In this document: positions 62,297 to 64,000 of the stretch, piece by piece
Layout: every line of letters begins with the position of its first letter
Numbering within the stretch: position 1 is the first letter of the stretch
Source of the DNA: Bradyrhizobium sp. cir1
GTDB taxonomy: Bacteria; Pseudomonadota; Alphaproteobacteria; Rhizobiales; Xanthobacteraceae
DNA: 64,000 nucleotides
Direction: 5' to 3'
NCBI RefSeq assembly: GCF_014198245.1
Contig: NZ_JACIHE010000031.1
Span: forward strand, 1 to 64,000
The notes under the pieces: generated by a model
The model's input: the letters and a program-made list of their open reading frames with translations, nothing else
Databases searched by the model: none
Told to the model about the DNA's origin: nothing
Translations under genes and position numbers: made by a program

Positions 62297-62683
62297 ATGT
62301 CATCGGCGGTTCCGGTCGAAGCGCTCATTGGCTGGATGCTGCTGCTCACTTTCAAGCACATCATCGCCGATTTCGTCCTTCAGACCGCCTGGATGGCGCA
62401 TGGCAAGGACCAGAAGCACGGCTGGGCGCTGCCGCTGCTGGTGCATTGCCTGGTTCACCTTGCGGTCGCGCTGCCGCTGATCGTGATCGTCGCGCCGAAA
62501 TTCTGGTTCGTGGCCTTCATCGACTTCGTGATCCACATCACGATCGACCGCGCCAAGGGATATGTCTCCGCCAATTTCGGGGTCGACCTTTCGCATCCCT
62601 GGTTCTGGACCCTGATCGGCGTCGACCAGGCACTGCACCACCTGACCGGCTTCGGCCTTTCCATCTTCATGGCGGCGAACTGA
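62297..62683 (+). CDS. DUF3307-like membrane protein
   Basis: The 128-residue protein has four hydrophobic segments and the DUF3307-like line ALIGWMLLLTFKHIIADFVLQTAWM. It continues HCLVHLAVALPLIVIVAP and WFVAFIDFVIHITIDRAKGY. The start is uncertain: TTG at 62195 has GGAGAT upstream, and ATGs at 62267 and 62297 do not have clear ribosome sites. Related proteins usually begin near this last position. The role of the family is unknown. Confidence 0.75.
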   Translation: MSSAVPVEALIGWMLLLTFKHIIADFVLQTAWMAHGKDQKHGWALPLLVHCLVHLAVALPLIVIVAPKFWFVAFIDFVIHITIDRAKGYVSANFGVDLSHPWFWTLIGVDQALHHLTGFGLSIFMAAN

Positions 62684-62693
62684 CTGCTCACCC

Positions 62694-62792
62694 GTCATTC
62701 CGGGGCTCGCGAAGCGAGGACCCGGAATCCCGAGATTCTCTGGTGCGCAATCGCGCACCAGAGTTCGGTCCTCCGGACCGCCCCGGAATGAC
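62694..62792. repeat. Dispersed palindromic repeat, family C
   Basis: GTCATTCCGGGGCTCG to CGCCCCGGAATGAC, with inner TCTGGTGCGC / GCGCACCAGA and GAGGACCCGG arms. It follows the DUF3307-like gene. Confidence 0.83.
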
Positions 62793-62939
62793 GGACGAGG
62801 CAGAGGGCGCTCTGGAATAGCTGCCGGGCCGCTCTGATTCGCGGCCAAGGCGCCAGGACCCCGGGTGACTACCGGGCAGCGTGGTTAACCTTTCGTTAGA
62901 GAATTGCGCTGCATCTTCCGCACACGAGGGAGAACTGCA

Positions 62940-63338
62940 ATGTTTTCAAGCCGCGACGCCTTTGAAAGCGATTTCTGCCCGGTTCGCGACGAGCTCCTTG
63001 GCGAGATGTATCGCGCCAGCGAGAACGGCCTACCGAGGCTGGTTGAGAGTGTTTCCCCTGACGTGCGCGCCCGTCTGGCGCTGTTCTGCTATCGCCGCAG
63101 CCATCTGCACTCGCTGGCGGTCGCAATCGCAGCGAGCTGCAGCGAGCGCGACCTGATCGACAACGGCGGCCGTGTCGGCTCAACGCTCTACGCGCTGTCG
63201 CGTGCGAGGTCGGCCAAATCGTCGCCGTCGCTGTCGGGGGGCCGCAAGCCGATCACGCTGTCGACCAAGCCGCTCTCGGTGCTCGCGCCGCTCGATGACG
63301 AGATCGACGACGAGATCAGCGAAGCCGTCCCGGCCTAA
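62940..63338 (+). CDS. Hypothetical protein, 132 residues
   Basis: I do not recognise this gene. It has no signal peptide. The first two-thirds (to about 90) look helical (FESDFCPVRDELLGEMYRASENGLPRLVESV and ALFCYRRSHLHSLAVAIAASC). The last third is low-complexity and ends with an acidic stretch DDEIDDEISEAVPA. GAGGGAGAA lies before the ATG at 62940. It overlaps the YkgJ gene stop by four bases on the other strand. Confidence 0.7.
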   Translation: MFSSRDAFESDFCPVRDELLGEMYRASENGLPRLVESVSPDVRARLALFCYRRSHLHSLAVAIAASCSERDLIDNGGRVGSTLYALSRARSAKSSPSLSGGRKPITLSTKPLSVLAPLDDEIDDEISEAVPA

Positions 63339-63649
63339 GCAGACTGTATAACCGGCAGCCCGAACTTCCGCCGCGCCATCGCACATTCGGCGTCGCCAGG
63401 CATGCAGGTGCGGCAAACCTCCGGCCGCACGTCATAGATGCCGCAGGCCGTCATTTTTCCGATCTCTCCCTGCAGCGCCGCGCAACGGTCGCCCTCGCAG
63501 CGCATGCCGGACTGGCGGTCGTTGACCAGCGCTTCAGGAATCGCGGCAAGCTCCTCGTCGCTCTCGATCGAGAAGCGCGGCCAGTTCTGCGAATAGCCGC
63601 AGCAGGCGCCGCAGCTCTGGCAGCAGCTCGACAGGTCGATCTCTTGCAT
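63335..63649 (-). CDS. YkgJ-family cysteine-cluster protein
   Basis: The 104-residue product has the cysteine cluster CCQSCGACCGYSQNWPRF at about 9-26, and later MRCEGDRCAAL, ACGIYDVRPEVCRTCMPGDAEC. These are typical of YkgJ/Zn- or Fe-S-cluster-type proteins. The role is unknown. The ATG at 63649 is my choice. A GTG at 63658 would overlap the stop of the upstream WYL regulator (GTGA), giving translational coupling. Confidence 0.85.
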   Translation of the reverse strand: MQEIDLSSCCQSCGACCGYSQNWPRFSIESDEELAAIPEALVNDRQSGMRCEGDRCAALQGEIGKMTACGIYDVRPEVCRTCMPGDAECAMARRKFGLPVIQSA

Positions 63650-63654
63650 CGAGG

Positions 63655-64000
63655 TCACGTGTCCTTCGGCGGGCCCCAGACCAGGCTCTGCCGCCATCTC
63701 GCGCGGAGCACGTCGCGCCGCTCCGGATATCTTTCGTCGAGATAGGTTGCGTCCACCACGCGGTCGGTGCGGAAGCTGCGGAAATCGCTGCGCAGCTCGC
63801 ACCAGGCCGCGAGCAGGCGCACGGCTTCGAGATAGCCGACCGAGATCGGCCAGATCATGCGCTCGCTGGCGCGGCCCTGCTCGTCGCGATAGCGCAGCAT
63901 GATCTTCTTGCCCTCGTGGATCTGGGTGCGCGTGCGCACCATGTCGAGGCGATCAGGCTCCCTATTCCAGCTCGGCCGTGCGCGGCTCGCCGGTTCCAGC
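63655..64000 (-). CDS. WYL-domain regulator, C-terminal part (window-truncated)
   Basis: The open frame runs off the right edge of the window, so its N-terminus is missing. The visible end contains a WYL-like domain with RTRTQIHEGKKIMLRYRDEQGRASERMIWPISVGYLEAVRLLAAWCELR. It continues to RARWRQSLVWGPPKDT. It resembles the C-terminal half of YafY-type regulators like the one at 56003. The YkgJ-like gene follows immediately and may be co-transcribed. Confidence 0.85.
   Translation of the reverse strand, partial: LEPASRARPSWNREPDRLDMVRTRTQIHEGKKIMLRYRDEQGRASERMIWPISVGYLEAVRLLAAWCELRSDFRSFRTDRVVDATYLDERYPERRDVLRARWRQSLVWGPPKDT

Overview
The window looks like a stretch of Bradyrhizobium-type alphaproteobacterial chromosome. 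This is inferred from the high GC content, a MbfA iron exporter with an Irr-type operator, a MloK1-like cyclic-nucleotide-gated channel, an alphaproteobacterial initiator tRNA, and many dispersed palindromic intergenic elements of the sort common in Nitrobacteraceae. I see no rRNA, CRISPR array, insertion sequence or phage gene. About 60 protein genes and one tRNA are supported.

0-31 kb is dense in catabolic genes. In order it holds AMP nucleosidase, a secreted TPR protein and a CinA-type amidase. A three-gene cassette follows: two related amidohydrolases and a Rieske ferredoxin. Next come an MHS-type transporter with a LysR regulator, a GNAT enzyme, enoyl-CoA hydratase, SDRs, an AidB-like acyl-CoA dehydrogenase next to a zinc alcohol dehydrogenase, and an amidase. 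MbfA, an epoxide-hydrolase-like enzyme, two metallo-beta-lactamase-fold hydrolases, a GST and a FAH-family enzyme follow. The section closes with SDRs, CvpA, a GMC oxidoreductase and a coniferyl-aldehyde-type dehydrogenase. Many small intergenic regions carry palindromic repeats, which I group into eight families (A to H).

30-41 kb is more accessory in character. It starts at tRNA-fMet and a short DUF4167 protein. It then holds a ferritin-like DUF892 protein, a solitary NuoB-like complex I subunit, an Asp-nucleophile alpha/beta hydrolase and a nuclease-fold protein lacking one expected metal ligand. Two copies of an unrecognised protein family flank a MATE transporter. A 1017-residue class III cyclase/ATPase/TPR protein closes the section. 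The paired unknown family around the MATE gene is the best candidate for something undescribed.

41-64 kb contains an OpgC-like membrane protein, a DUF2059 protein and an export operon matching the E. coli yhiI-rbbA-yhhJ order. A solute-binding protein lies divergent from an acyl-CoA synthetase. Next come an MFS carrier, a zinc-ribbon/MBL protein, a MetX-like hydrolase and a fatty-acid desaturase. A YafY/WYL regulator is divergent from a GST across a perfect 12-bp-arm palindrome. The section ends with enoyl-CoA hydratase and MloK1-like channel genes, a membrane-tethered TAXI protein, a DUF3307 protein, a YkgJ cysteine-cluster protein, and a second WYL regulator cut by the right edge.
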